27,119 nucleotides of DNA from Alphaproteobacteria bacterium (GTDB lineage Bacteria; Pseudomonadota; Alphaproteobacteria; Puniceispirillales; Puniceispirillaceae), in assembly GCA_022425565.1 (NCBI GenBank), contig JAKMFG010000305.1, positions 1-27,119 of the forward strand, in the 5' to 3' direction. The notes beneath the pieces are model-generated. The model was given only the letters and a program-made list of their open reading frames with translations. It did not search any database and was not told where the DNA came from. Positions 8,677 to 23,189 of this stretch are shown here, piece after piece. The number at the start of each line of letters is the position of its first letter. The stretch's first letter is position 1. A program made the position numbers and the translations under genes.

Positions 8677-8689
8677 TGAAAGCAGAACA

Positions 8690-8717
8690 GGGGCCTGGTA
8701 TGATGCCGGGCCCCTTT
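8690..8717 (+). terminator. Intrinsic terminator after ftsZ
   Basis: GGGGCCTGG (8690-8698) pairs with CCGGGCCCC (8706-8714), nine pairs with one G-U, around the 7-nt loop TATGATG. TTTCCT follows directly. The stem is strong and the U-tract short. It sits at the natural end of the dcw operon, before lpxC. Confidence 0.75.
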
Positions 8718-8746
8718 CCTATAGCAAGCAACAGGTTAGCATTTAT

Positions 8747-8762
8747 GGTTGTTGTAACAACC
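8747..8762. promoter_or_regulatory. 16-bp palindrome upstream of lpxC
   Basis: GGTTGTT (8747-8753) and AACAACC (8756-8762) are perfect inverted repeats around a 2-bp centre; the 7-bp palindrome GGTAACC follows at 8763-8769. It lies about 17 bp upstream of the candidate -35 box at 8779, where an activator or repressor could bind. The loop is too short for a good RNA hairpin, which favours a protein-binding DNA site. No regulator is identified. Confidence 0.35.
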
Positions 8763-8778
8763 GGTAACCAAATGTGAT

Positions 8779-8806
8779 TTGATTGTGGCGACCCGGCGTT
8801 TATTAC
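8779..8806 (+). promoter_or_regulatory. Candidate sigma-70-type promoter for lpxC
   Basis: TTGATT (8779-8784) and TATTAC (8801-8806) are separated by 16 bp and lie after the ftsZ terminator and about 90 bp before the lpxC start. The boxes match the housekeeping consensus only partly. A promoter here is expected because the terminator at 8690-8717 cuts lpxC off from the dcw operon. Confidence 0.35.
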
Positions 8807-8842
8807 TTCATGTGTAGTCTCTTGCTTGGCAAAGGGCCATCA

Positions 8843-8860
8843 CCGCGAAGCAGATCGCGG
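8843..8860 (+). promoter_or_regulatory. Hairpin in the lpxC 5' leader
   Basis: CCGCGA (8843-8848) pairs perfectly with TCGCGG (8855-8860) around the 6-nt loop AGCAGA. It lies 35 nt before the lpxC ATG at 8896, in a leader without a clear ribosome binding site. A role in lpxC mRNA stability or translation is possible but unproven. Confidence 0.3.
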
Positions 8861-8895
8861 AAAGACACATAATACCACCCGGGACTATCTCGTTT

Positions 8896-9831
8896 ATGCA
8901 CAGTGAACAATCGATGCAGACCACAGTAAGCAATGTCATCTCCTTTGATGGTATCGGGCTGCATTCCGGCAGATTTGTCCGGGTCGAGATACACCCGGCA
9001 GCTCCAAATTCAGGTATTCAGTTCCGCCGAATCGACATCACCGAGAGCCGTCAGACCATCAACGCGCATCCCGACAATGTCGAGCAGGCGCGGCTGTGCA
9101 CGCGGATTTCCAACGAGGACGGGGTACGCCTTGAGACTGTTGAGCATATCATGGCCGCCTTTGCCGGCCTTGGCGTCGACAACGCCATCGTCCAGATCGA
9201 CTCAGGCGAGGCACCCATCCTTGATGGCAGCAGCCTGCCGGTCGTAGAAGCAATCCTGCGCGCAGGCATCACCACACTTCCGGTGCGTCGTCGCACACTG
9301 GTCGTTACCGCTCCGGTCACCGTCGAGCATGGTGGCGGATGGGCGAAGATCGAGCCGTCAAACGGCCTCGAAATCGAGGCTGAGATTGATTTTGAAGATC
9401 CCGCAATCGGTCGCCAGAGTTTCCACTATTTCCACGGCAATGGCAGCTTTGCTCGCGATCTTGCGTCGGCACGTACATTCTGCCAGATGCGCGATGTTGA
9501 AGCGATGCAGAATGCCGGCCTCGCCCTTGGTGGATCGCTCAGCAACGCGGTGGTCGTGAAGGATGGTGAAATCCTGAACGAGGGTGGACTTCGCATGCCA
9601 CGCGAATTCGTTCGCCACAAGATCCTTGATTGCCTTGGCGACCTCTATCTCCTCGGCATGATGACGCGTGGCAAGGTTACGGCATCCCGTCCCGGGCACG
9701 CCATGTGCGCCAAGCTGATCCGCACCCTTTGGAATTCTCCGGCCTGCTATCAGATCATCGAAGAAGGCGTTGCGACCGACCATTCGGACGGATACGCACT
9801 TCCCGAGGTTGCAGCGGCCGCCGCCGTCTAG
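8896..9831 (+). CDS. lpxC: LpxC, UDP-3-O-acyl-N-acetylglucosamine deacetylase
   Basis: LpxC is the zinc-dependent deacetylase of the first committed step of lipid A synthesis. The 311 residues (E. coli 305) show GIGLHSGR near the N-terminus and VEHIMAA with zinc ligand His84 and the neighbouring catalytic Glu83. HKILDCLGD carries His241 and Asp245, and RPGHAM carries the catalytic His268. The ATG at 8896 gives 18 residues before GIGLHSG; the in-frame ATG at 8914 gives 12 and is equally plausible, and neither has a good ribosome binding site. lpxC downstream of ftsZ is a widely conserved proteobacterial order and links outer membrane synthesis to division genes, although here a terminator separates them. 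Confidence 0.96.
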   Translation: MHSEQSMQTTVSNVISFDGIGLHSGRFVRVEIHPAAPNSGIQFRRIDITESRQTINAHPDNVEQARLCTRISNEDGVRLETVEHIMAAFAGLGVDNAIVQIDSGEAPILDGSSLPVVEAILRAGITTLPVRRRTLVVTAPVTVEHGGGWAKIEPSNGLEIEAEIDFEDPAIGRQSFHYFHGNGSFARDLASARTFCQMRDVEAMQNAGLALGGSLSNAVVVKDGEILNEGGLRMPREFVRHKILDCLGDLYLLGMMTRGKVTASRPGHAMCAKLIRTLWNSPACYQIIEEGVATDHSDGYALPEVAAAAAV

Positions 9832-10012
9832 GCATTCCCATCACCCCACAACACCGAAACGCAGGCATCCCGGCAACAGCCGTTGCGCGCGTCATTTGGA
9901 ACCCAACTGGCGTCTTTTCACCCGACGCGCTTGCGGCTATTGTCTTTTCTTACGGTGCCCGGGCGGTGTTACGCCCCTGCCGGTAAATCCTTCGTCCTGC
10001 TGGAGAGCCACC
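9832..10012. other. lpxC-bamD intergenic stretch, little structure
   Basis: This 181-nt gap holds a small hairpin, GGGCG (9961-9965) with CGCCC (9972-9976), and no terminator with a U-tract. I see no convincing promoter boxes. The last bases carry the bamD ribosome binding site. Whether bamD is read from the lpxC transcript or from its own promoter is open. Confidence 0.5.
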
Positions 10013-10839
10013 TTGGCCCATCACCTGATCTCCCGTCATTCCCTTGCGATTGCAGTTCTTGCTGTTGCCCTTGCGGGTTGCGCCTCTCCTGACGCACCGG
10101 AACAGGTCGAGCGCCCAGCCGACAAGCTCTATGACGAGGCGTTGTCTATGGCACTCAGCGGGGACGCTGAAAAGGCTGCACCACAATTCGAAGAGGTTGA
10201 GCGCCAGCACCCCTATTCCGACCTTGCCGTGAGGGCGCAGATCATGGCGGCATGGTCATTCTATCAGGATAACAACTATCCGCGCGCCGTCGCCTCGCTG
10301 GAAAGGTTCATCGAATTGAATCCGGCGGATGAAATGGTGGAATACGCCTATTATCTGAAGGCGCTGTCCTATTACGAGCAAATCGTCGACGTAGAGCGTG
10401 ACGCCGAGATGACGCTTCTTGCGCTGAATGCCTTTGAAGATCTTCTTCTTCGCTATCCGGACAGCACTTACGGCCGAGATGCGAGGCTGAAAGCCGACCT
10501 TGCGCGCTCGCATCTTGCCGGTAAGGAAATGGCGGTCGGACGATTCTATATCGAGCGTCGGCACTATGCGGCCGCTCTTCGCAGGTTCGAACGCGTCGTG
10601 CGCGAATATCAGACAAGCAATCAGGTGCCCGAAGCGCTGTACCGGATGGTTGAGGCTTATCTGGCGATCGGTCTGATCGACGAGGCAAGCCGCGTCGGGT
10701 CGGTCGCGGTCTATAACTATCCCGAATCCTTCTGGACGAGCGAGCTCCTGGCCCTTGCCGAAGACCCGGAAAGATCGCTTCCGAAAGGTATATTCCAGCG
10801 CACGGTTGATACCGTCGCCTCGCTTTTTGATGTCGAGTG

Positions 10840-10840
<1 letters not shown>
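10013..10840 (+). CDS. bamD: BamD, outer membrane protein assembly lipoprotein
   Basis: BamD is the essential lipoprotein of the BAM complex, which inserts beta-barrels into the outer membrane. No in-frame ATG lies near the mature start. A TTG at 10013 has GGAG at 10002-10005 with 7 nt spacing and gives a 275-residue protein that starts with a lipoprotein signal peptide: hydrophobic LAIAVLAVALAGC with the lipobox Cys at residue 23. The rest is helical tetratricopeptide-type sequence: DKLYDEALSMALSGD, then PQFEEVERQHPYSDLA, YPRAVASLERFIELNP and FYIERRHYAAALRRFE, as in the BamD/ComL family. The stop overlaps the recN ATG (TGATG). The lpxC-bamD-recN-ligA order is common in alphaproteobacteria. 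Confidence 0.93.
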
Positions 10841-14620
<3,780 letters not shown>

Positions 14621-14627
14621 CCATATC

Positions 14628-14670
14628 CGGGCGATATGATCGGGCGATATGATAGGGCGATTTGATCGGG
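14628..14670. repeat. Three tandem copies of a 13-bp unit between ligA and the M24 peptidase gene
   Basis: CGGGCGATATGAT occurs at 14628-14640 and again at 14641-14653. A third copy with two changes (AGGGCGATTTGAT) is at 14654-14666, followed by the start of a fourth (CGGG). The array fills most of the 58-nt gap between two convergent genes. A weak stem, ATATC (14623-14627) with GATAT (14633-14637), is possible. It is probably replication-slippage product; no function is evident. Confidence 0.85.
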
Positions 14671-14678
14671 TGGCGCGC

Positions 14679-16472
14679 CTAAAGCGGGGCGCAGGCGGCG
14701 TCCAGCCAGGCCAGAACCTCGTCTTCGCCCTCAAGCTCGGGCGACAGTTCGGCATGAACCCGCGCATGATAGGCATCAAACCATGCACGCTCCTCGGCAA
14801 GCAGCATGCCGGCATCGATCAGCCGTCTGTCGATGGGGCAGAGCGTGATTGTCTCAAAGCTGAAATAGCCGTCACCATCCGGCGCATTCACCGCAATCAG
14901 GTTTTCGGTGCGAATGCCCCAGCCACCGGCACGGTAGAACCCCGGCTCGTTTGACAGCAGCATGCCTGCCGCAAGCGGCACGCTGCCGCGTTTGGAAATG
15001 CTGGCAGGCCCCTCATGAACCTGCATCACATGACCAACCCCGTGGCCGGTGCCATGCGCATAATCCAGCCCGACAGACCACATCGGCGTGCGCGCCATCA
15101 CATCGATCTGCTGGCCGGTTGTGCCTTCGGGAAAGCGCGCCCGTGCCACCGCGATATGGCCACGCAGGACAGCGGTGAAGGCATGGATCATCTCGGCATC
15201 CGGCGTACCGATGGCGACCGTGCGGGTGATGTCGGTGGTGCCGTCATTGTAATGCGCGCCAGAATCCAAAAGCAGCAGGCTGTCTTCGGTCAGCGTGATA
15301 TCGGCCTCGGGCAGCGCCCGGTAATGGACAATGGCCCCGTTCGGGCCAGACCCGCAGATCGTCTCGAAGCTGGACGCCATGAAACGCGGACTTGCACTGC
15401 GCAGCGAGAGAAGATGCGCCGCGATCTCGGTCTCGCGCATGCCCTGCGCCGCACCACTGTCGAGCCAGCATATGAACCGCGCCATGACCGCGCCGTCCTC
15501 GACATGGGCTCGGCGCGTTCCGGCAAGCTCGGTCGCGTTTTTCAGCGCCTTCATGGCGGTCACCGGACATGCTGCCTCGGCAAGGTCGATGCCGGCATTC
15601 ACCAGCGGCGCATGCAGCGCCTTGGGCAGGCTGTCCGGATCGAACATCACCTTTGCGCCATCTTCATAGCCCGCACGCGGATCGATCAGCTCGGCAAATT
15701 GCGCCAGCGGGACGATTGCAGCGTTGTTGGCAAGGTCACCCTCCATCACTGGCGCCAGGCGCGTGACATCTCCGATCAGGATCAGGCCGTTCTCGCGGTG
15801 GTAAAGCGCGAACAGCAGATTGATCGGCGTGTTCATTAGATCGGTTCCGCGGATGTTCACAAGCCAGTTCACCGCATCGGCGCGACTGATCACCACCGCA
15901 TCACACCCCGCCTGTGCCAGACGGTCATCCAGATCGGCGAGCTTGTCTGCCATGCTCCTGCCGGCGACCCGGTCCGGCATGCGGAACGGGCGCGAAACCG
16001 GTGGTGCGGGACGCTCGTCTTGCCACAGAGTGTCAATCGGGTTCTCTTCAGCGGCGACGAGGCTTCCGCCGGCGGCGGTAACCTGCTTGGCAAGCCTTGC
16101 ATACCCGTTGACCGTCACCAGCTTCGGATCAATCCCGATACGCGCGCCTTCCAGATCCTCTTCGGCAAGAAAACTGCCGAGCCCGGCCTCCGGCATGGTA
16201 AAGCACCGCCAGTGATCACCATCCGACTGATTGGACATCTGCAGCGTATAGCGCCCGTCACTGAACAATCCCGCCGAACCACCAAGGACCAGTCCGAAAC
16301 CGGCCGACCCGGTGAACCCGCTGATGAAGGCCAGCCGTTCCTCTGCGGCAGGTACCTCTTCTCCCTGATACATGTCCTCGCGCCCGACGTACCAGCCATC
16401 AAGGCCGCGCGCAGCAAGAATGTCACGAAGGCCTGCCAGCCTTTGAGAAGTAACATTGGAGGAAGCAATCAT
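14679..16472 (-). CDS. Xaa-Pro aminopeptidase, M24B family (PepP/aminopeptidase P type)
   Basis: This cytosolic metallopeptidase removes an N-terminal residue that precedes proline. The 597-residue protein has the long, three-domain form of aminopeptidase P. Two creatinase-like N-terminal domains (to about residue 310, with FISGFTGSAG and DGRYTLQ) precede a pita-bread catalytic domain. The five expected metal ligands are present: Asp403 and Asp414 in LLLDSGAHYNDGTTDITRT, His477 in HGTGHGVGH, Glu509 in SNEPGFY and Glu523 in RTENL. The ATG at 16472 begins MIASSNVTSQRLAGL; its ribosome binding site is weak. It is the last gene of a minus-strand operon, 14 nt after prmA. The short PepP of E. coli (441 residues) is a different subtype. 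Confidence 0.93.
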   Translation of the reverse strand: MIASSNVTSQRLAGLRDILAARGLDGWYVGREDMYQGEEVPAAEERLAFISGFTGSAGFGLVLGGSAGLFSDGRYTLQMSNQSDGDHWRCFTMPEAGLGSFLAEEDLEGARIGIDPKLVTVNGYARLAKQVTAAGGSLVAAEENPIDTLWQDERPAPPVSRPFRMPDRVAGRSMADKLADLDDRLAQAGCDAVVISRADAVNWLVNIRGTDLMNTPINLLFALYHRENGLILIGDVTRLAPVMEGDLANNAAIVPLAQFAELIDPRAGYEDGAKVMFDPDSLPKALHAPLVNAGIDLAEAACPVTAMKALKNATELAGTRRAHVEDGAVMARFICWLDSGAAQGMRETEIAAHLLSLRSASPRFMASSFETICGSGPNGAIVHYRALPEADITLTEDSLLLLDSGAHYNDGTTDITRTVAIGTPDAEMIHAFTAVLRGHIAVARARFPEGTTGQQIDVMARTPMWSVGLDYAHGTGHGVGHVMQVHEGPASISKRGSVPLAAGMLLSNEPGFYRAGGWGIRTENLIAVNAPDGDGYFSFETITLCPIDRRLIDAGMLLAEERAWFDAYHARVHAELSPELEGEDEVLAWLDAACAPL

Positions 16473-16486
16473 GTCAGTGGTCCGGA

Positions 16487-17440
16487 TCAGGTGACGGAAA
16501 CATTACTCCGAGGATGCCACAGGCCCGCAGACCGGCCAAGCCTTGCCGGGCGCAGCACCAGCGTTGTCCAGTCACCGATTGTCAGCCGCGCCGCGATTCG
16601 CGCCCCGGTGGCAGCATAGCGGCGTTCGACCATCACCGCCTGCTGGTTCAGGATGCCTGACAGCACCAGCCAGCCATGCGCGGACAGCGCCGCCATCTGG
16701 TCCCGTGCCATGCCGCAGAGCGGCCCAGCGAGGATATTGGCAAAGATCAGGTCATAGGGCGCGCGCAGGCGCACTGGCGGGCCGGCATAGCCTTGCGAGA
16801 GCACCGCCTTAACCCGAAGCGGCGGCAAATGGTTGATCCGTGCGTTCTCTGCTGCGGTGGTCACGGCGAGAATGTCATTGTCGGCGGCGACAAGCATGGT
16901 CCCGGGCCGTGCCTTTAGCAGACCAAGACCGAGGATTGCCGACCCGCATCCCATATCGAGCGCGCGCCAGCGAAGCCGCCTATCACGACGCAGGATCGCC
17001 TCGGCAGCGCGCAGGCAGCCTTCTGTTGTCGGGTGTGTTCCAGAACCGAACGCCTGCGCCGCCTCAACAAGGAGTGGCCAGCTTGTCGGCGGTGGTGGCG
17101 TCTCGACATGGCTGCCGTAAATCCAGAACCGGCCGATGCGGCGCGGCGGAAAGGCGGCGCGATTCTCGGCAAGCCAGTCGCGCTGTGCAAGCGGCGTAAT
17201 GACCACCGGCACCGGCGTCAGCCCGCAACCGGCAAAGACAGGTGCCAGCAGCGCAGCCACAGCATCTTCAGCAGGCGGGTCAGTGAACAGCGCCTCGATC
17301 AGCCAGCAACCGCCGCCATCACGGAGATGGGCCGTGGCCGCCGCATCAAGAAGTTCGGAAAACACGGTCTCAAATCCCGCGAGCTCGGCAGGTGTCAGAC
17401 GTTCGTCAAGCTGCAGCCTTGCCTGGAACAACGCAGTCAT
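16487..17440 (-). CDS. prmA: PrmA-like ribosomal protein L11 methyltransferase
   Basis: PrmA trimethylates ribosomal protein L11. The ATG at 17440 gives 317 residues starting MTALFQARLQLDERL; the frame is open further upstream, but that part overlaps uvrD. An N-terminal L11-binding region is followed by a class I SAM-dependent fold. The PrmA-specific AFGSGTHPTTEGCL leads into SAM motif I ALDMGCGSAILGL (Ala replaces the usual second Gly of GSGIL), then FANILAGPL and LVLSGIL. The AFG-GTHPTT block separates PrmA from other methyltransferases. It starts 7 nt after the uvrD stop and ends 14 nt before the peptidase gene, so the three are probably cotranscribed. Confidence 0.92.
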   Translation of the reverse strand: MTALFQARLQLDERLTPAELAGFETVFSELLDAAATAHLRDGGGCWLIEALFTDPPAEDAVAALLAPVFAGCGLTPVPVVITPLAQRDWLAENRAAFPPRRIGRFWIYGSHVETPPPPTSWPLLVEAAQAFGSGTHPTTEGCLRAAEAILRRDRRLRWRALDMGCGSAILGLGLLKARPGTMLVAADNDILAVTTAAENARINHLPPLRVKAVLSQGYAGPPVRLRAPYDLIFANILAGPLCGMARDQMAALSAHGWLVLSGILNQQAVMVERRYAATGARIAARLTIGDWTTLVLRPARLGRSAGLWHPRSNVSVT

Positions 17441-17447
17441 CGGCGTC

Positions 17448-19691
<2,244 letters not shown>

Positions 19692-19869
19692 GGGCGACAA
19701 AGTCGCAAATCGCCGGGCGGGGGTCAACGCCGGAAGCCGGCCATGCGGCATTTGACCCGGCTCAGTGGGCCGGACTGCATGGACAACTGCGTGGACAAGG
19801 GTGCCTCACATCTGCCGCTTTGTTTGACGATATTTTCATTTGTGTCGCGTTACGATATCTTTGGGCGAA

Positions 19870-20697
19870 ATGATGACGGGTAAATTGCATATGATGATGT
19901 TCGACAGACTGGCCTCCCTGAACGCCTGCCGGATCGCCGGGAAATCGGTGACACCGATTGTCCTTGGCGCGGCGCTGGCGCTATCGGCCTGTTCATCCGT
20001 TCCGGTTGAGGAGCGCAGTGATGTGCGCGACCGTTACGAAGGTGCAAACCGCAAGGTGTTTGCCTTCAACATGGGTGTGGACAGCTATGTCCTCGAGCCT
20101 GTTGCCGGCGCCTATCGGGACACCGTTCCGGACGGTGCCCAGACGGCTGTGAACAATCATCTGCGCTGGGCCTCGCTGCCATCGACCACGGTCAATTCCA
20201 CTCTTCAGGGTAAGTTTGAAAATGCCGCCCTCGCCACGCTTCATTTCCTTGTAAACGGCTTGACGCTTGGGTTTGCAGACCTTGCTGCAGACGAGGAAGA
20301 GCAGATCAGCAAGGAAGATTTTGGCCAGACACTGGCCTCGTGGAACGTGCCGGAAGGCTCCTACCACATGGTGCCAGTGCTTGGCCCCCGGACCACGCGT
20401 TCGCTTGGCGGGACCGTGGTCGATTTCGCCTTGAACCCGCTTAGCGTGTTCGGCACCGGTGACGTTGTGCAGACAGTCAATGCGGCACAAGCACCGGTTG
20501 GCGCGGTCAGTTTCCGGGCGCAGAATTTCGATGCCATTAATGATGTGAAATACAATTCGCTCGACCCCTATGCACGCACCAGGTCGGTCTATTACCAGTC
20601 GCGCCAGGGGCTGCTGGAGGACCGAGTCGCAAGAGGCACCGCCAGCGCTGTGTCTGAAGACGAGTTCGATTCGCTGTTTGAAGAGGAGATCAACTGA
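19870..20697 (+). CDS. mlaA: MlaA (VacJ), outer membrane phospholipid-removal lipoprotein
   Basis: MlaA sits in the outer membrane and takes mislocalised phospholipids from its outer leaflet, passing them to MlaC. From the ATG at 19870 the protein has 275 residues with a lipoprotein signal peptide (hydrophobic PIVLGAALALSAC, lipobox Cys41). An ATG at 19891 is an alternative start. The family core follows: DRYEGANRKVFAFNMGVD, NHLRWASLPSTTVNSTLQG and FGQTLASWNVPEGSYHMVP, then LGPRTTRSLGGTVVDFALNP. The acidic C-terminus EDEFDSLFEEEIN is unremarkable. The stop overlaps the mlaC start by one base (TGATG), so the two are coupled. The upstream gap to the divergent uvrD (about 180 nt) must hold promoters for both, but I cannot pick them out reliably. 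Confidence 0.93.
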   Translation: MMTGKLHMMMFDRLASLNACRIAGKSVTPIVLGAALALSACSSVPVEERSDVRDRYEGANRKVFAFNMGVDSYVLEPVAGAYRDTVPDGAQTAVNNHLRWASLPSTTVNSTLQGKFENAALATLHFLVNGLTLGFADLAADEEEQISKEDFGQTLASWNVPEGSYHMVPVLGPRTTRSLGGTVVDFALNPLSVFGTGDVVQTVNAAQAPVGAVSFRAQNFDAINDVKYNSLDPYARTRSVYYQSRQGLLEDRVARGTASAVSEDEFDSLFEEEIN

Positions 20698-21326
20698 TGT
20701 TCCGCCGGCAGATGATGGCGATAATGATCGCCAGTCTTACCCTGTTTCCGCTGACCTCATATGCCGATGCGCGGGTTACCGCCGCCAGCGCGCTTGTCGA
20801 CAAGATGATTTCAGACCTCGAGACCTTTCTTGCCACCGATACAGGTGAAGAGAGCTTCCGCACCGCCGAAATCGACCGCGTGCTGAACACCTATTTCGAC
20901 ATGGAAAGCATCACCCGCTTTTCTGCCGGGCAATATTGGCGCGCCGCCAACGGCGAGCAGAAGACCGAATATGGGTCTTTGTTCCGTGAGGTGCTATGCG
21001 GCACCATCGTGCGCAATTTCGACCAACTGCAGGGGCTTGCCTATACCGCCGATGCGGCGACGGCAAAGGGCGACAAGTTCGTGATCGTCAGCGGCACCTT
21101 TACCGACACCACCGGCCAGCGCCCAGCGGTCAAGGTCAACTGGCGGGTGCTGACCCGCGAGGGCACCGCCCCGAAAGTGTTTGATATCGAGATCGAGAAC
21201 CTGTCGCTGCTGATCACGCAGAAGCAGGAAAACGTCGCCGTCATTCGCAAGAACAAGGGGGAGTTCGTCGCCCTGATCAACGCGATGAAGGACCGGCTGG
21301 AAAATCCGCTGCATAACGACAGCTGA
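20697..21326 (+). CDS. mlaC: MlaC, periplasmic phospholipid-binding protein
   Basis: MlaC carries phospholipids between MlaA in the outer membrane and the MlaFEDB complex in the inner membrane. The 209-residue protein begins with a Sec signal peptide (MMAIMIASLTLFPLTSYADA, cleavage probably after the ADA). The Ttg2D/MlaC landmarks are FDMESITRFSAGQYWRAA near residue 65, a central beta region (KFVIVSGTFTD, VKVNWRVL) and a C-terminal VIRKNKGEFVALINAMKDRL. It overlaps mlaA by one base. mlaFED are absent from the window, so the transporter genes must lie elsewhere, as in many alphaproteobacteria. Confidence 0.92.
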   Translation: MFRRQMMAIMIASLTLFPLTSYADARVTAASALVDKMISDLETFLATDTGEESFRTAEIDRVLNTYFDMESITRFSAGQYWRAANGEQKTEYGSLFREVLCGTIVRNFDQLQGLAYTADAATAKGDKFVIVSGTFTDTTGQRPAVKVNWRVLTREGTAPKVFDIEIENLSLLITQKQENVAVIRKNKGEFVALINAMKDRLENPLHNDS

Positions 21327-21358
21327 CAAGGCCGTTATCCCGAAGGTGCCGGCCCTGT

Positions 21359-21372
21359 GGGTCGCATGACCC
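21359..21372. terminator. Small hairpin between convergent mlaC and ettA
   Basis: GGGTC (21359-21363) pairs with GACCC (21368-21372) around a GCAT loop in the 76-nt gap between the convergent gene ends. There is no U-tract on either side, so it would be a poor intrinsic terminator. It is listed because it is the only stem in the gap. Confidence 0.25.
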
Positions 21373-21402
21373 CGGAATACGCAGACTGTTGGCGCTGTAT
21401 GC

Positions 21403-23082
21403 CTAGCGGCTGATCGGCTTGTACTTGATGCGGGTCGGGCGGTCTGCTTCGGCACCAAGACGGCGCTTGCGGTCGGCTTCATAGGCCTCGTAGTTCCCCT
21501 CGAACCATTCCACATGGCTGTCGCCCTCAAAGGCGAGAATATGTGTCGCGATCCGGTCGAGGAACCAGCGGTCGTGGCTGACCACGACAGCGCAGCCTGC
21601 GAACTCTTCCAGCGCCTCTTCCAGCGCGCGGAGCGTGTCCACATCGAGATCGTTGGTCGGCTCGTCAAGAAGCAGCAGGTTGGCGCCGCTCTTCAGCATC
21701 CGTGCCAGGTGCACGCGGTTGCGCTCACCACCCGAAAGCTGGCTGACACGCTTTTGCTGGTCGCCGCCCTTGAAGTTGAACTGGCCGACATAGGCACGCG
21801 AGGCCATTGTCCGCTTGCCAAGCTCGATCTCGTCGAGACCGTCGGAAATGACTTCCCAGACCGTCTTGCCATCTTCCAGATCGTCACGCGTCTGGTCGAC
21901 ATAGCCAAGTTTCACCGTCTCGCCGACAGCAAAGGTGCCGGCATCCGGCGCTTCGCCGCCGGTGATCATGCGGAACAGTGTCGTCTTGCCGGCGCCGTTC
22001 GGGCCGATCACCCCGACAATGCCGCCAGGCGGCAGGCGGAAGGACAGATCGTCAATCAGCAGCCGTTCGCCGAACCCCTTGCTCAACCCCTGGGCATTGA
22101 TGACGATGTCGCCAAGGCGCGGGCCCGCCGGAATATGGATCTTGGCGGTGTCGACCTGCCGGCTGTTGTCCTCGGCAAGCATCTTTTCATAAGCGTTGAT
22201 CCGGGCCTTGGATTTGGCCTGGCGGGCCTTCGGCGCGGCGCGCACCCAGTCCAGCTCGCGCGACAGCGACTTCACGCGGGCATCCTCGGCCTTGCCTTCC
22301 TGCAGAAGACGCTTCTGCTTCTGCTCCAGCCAACCGGAATAATTGCCCTCATAGGGGATGCCGGCGCCGCGGTCGAGTTCGAGAATCCAGCCCGCCACCT
22401 CGTCGAGGAAGTAGCGGTCGTGGGTAATGGTCACCACCGTTCCAGGAAAATCATGAAGGAAGCGCTGCAGCCAGGCGACCGATTCCGCATCGAGGTGGTT
22501 TGTCGGCTCGTCCAGAAGCAGCATGTCCGGCGCGCTCAGCAGCAGCTTGCACAGCGCAACGCGGCGCTTCTCGCCACCCGACAGCATGGTAACGTCGGCA
22601 TCGCCTGCCGGCACACGAAGTGCGTCCATGGCGATCTCGGCCTTGCGCTCGAGGTCCCAGCCGTCAATGGCGTCGATCTTCTCCTGAAGGTCGGCCTGCT
22701 CGGCGATGACCTCGTTCATCTCGTCATCGGTCAGCTCTTCGGCAAATCTGGCGCTGACCTCGTTGAAACGATCCATCAGCTCCTTCGCCTCGCCAAGTCC
22801 GGACAGAACATTACCGGTGACATCCATGCTGGCGTCGAGTTCCGGCTCCTGCGCCAGATAACCGACCTTGATGCCGTCGGCCGCCCAGGCCTCGCCATTG
22901 AACTCTGTATCGAGCCCGGCCATGATCTTCAGCAATGTCGACTTGCCGGCGCCGTTCAGGCCGAGGACACCGATCTTGGCACCGGGAAGGAAGGACAGGC
23001 TGATATTCTTCAGCACTTCCTTGCCGCCGGGCCAGACTTTGGACAGGCGGTGCATTACATAGACGTACTGGTGGCTCGACAT
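21403..23082 (-). CDS. ettA: EttA, ABC-F energy-dependent translational throttle protein
   Basis: EttA binds the ribosomal E site and gates the first elongation step according to the ATP/ADP ratio. It has 559 residues, no membrane segments, and two ABC cassettes in one chain. Cassette 1 has Walker [10 protein letters not shown], signature [16 protein letters not shown] and Walker [13 protein letters not shown] linker with basic helices ([14 protein letters not shown], then [20 protein letters not shown]) leads to cassette 2 with [26 protein letters not shown] and [11 protein letters not shown]. The start [13 protein letters not shown] and the C-terminal [20 protein letters not shown] fit EttA better than Uup or YheS. 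The ATG at 23082 has GAGGA 5 nt upstream on the minus strand, which favours it over the longer frame from 23115. Confidence 0.95.
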   Translation of the reverse strand: MSSHQYVYVMHRLSKVWPGGKEVLKNISLSFLPGAKIGVLGLNGAGKSTLLKIMAGLDTEFNGEAWAADGIKVGYLAQEPELDASMDVTGNVLSGLGEAKELMDRFNEVSARFAEELTDDEMNEVIAEQADLQEKIDAIDGWDLERKAEIAMDALRVPAGDADVTMLSGGEKRRVALCKLLLSAPDMLLLDEPTNHLDAESVAWLQRFLHDFPGTVVTITHDRYFLDEVAGWILELDRGAGIPYEGNYSGWLEQKQKRLLQEGKAEDARVKSLSRELDWVRAAPKARQAKSKARINAYEKMLAEDNSRQVDTAKIHIPAGPRLGDIVINAQGLSKGFGERLLIDDLSFRLPPGGIVGVIGPNGAGKTTLFRMITGGEAPDAGTFAVGETVKLGYVDQTRDDLEDGKTVWEVISDGLDEIELGKRTMASRAYVGQFNFKGGDQQKRVSQLSGGERNRVHLARMLKSGANLLLLDEPTNDLDVDTLRALEEALEEFAGCAVVVSHDRWFLDRIATHILAFEGDSHVEWFEGNYEAYEADRKRRLGAEADRPTRIKYKPISR

Positions 23083-23189
23083 AATATTCCTCGCTGACTG
23101 GCGGCGCCCGCCCACCCTGATACTGGCTTGGCGATCACCGGCGACTGGCTGTTGGATAATCCTGACCGTTTCTAGCCTGCGACCCGGCT

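Noticed and set aside
19824..19856. TTGACG upstream of mlaA with TACGAT as a promoter
   Set aside because: The spacing would be 21 bp, outside the normal range, and the hexamer at 17 bp is GCGTTA.
21514..23097. A 527-residue open frame on the plus strand opposite ettA
   Set aside because: It is antisense to ettA, whose ABC-F motifs are complete, and has no family resemblance.
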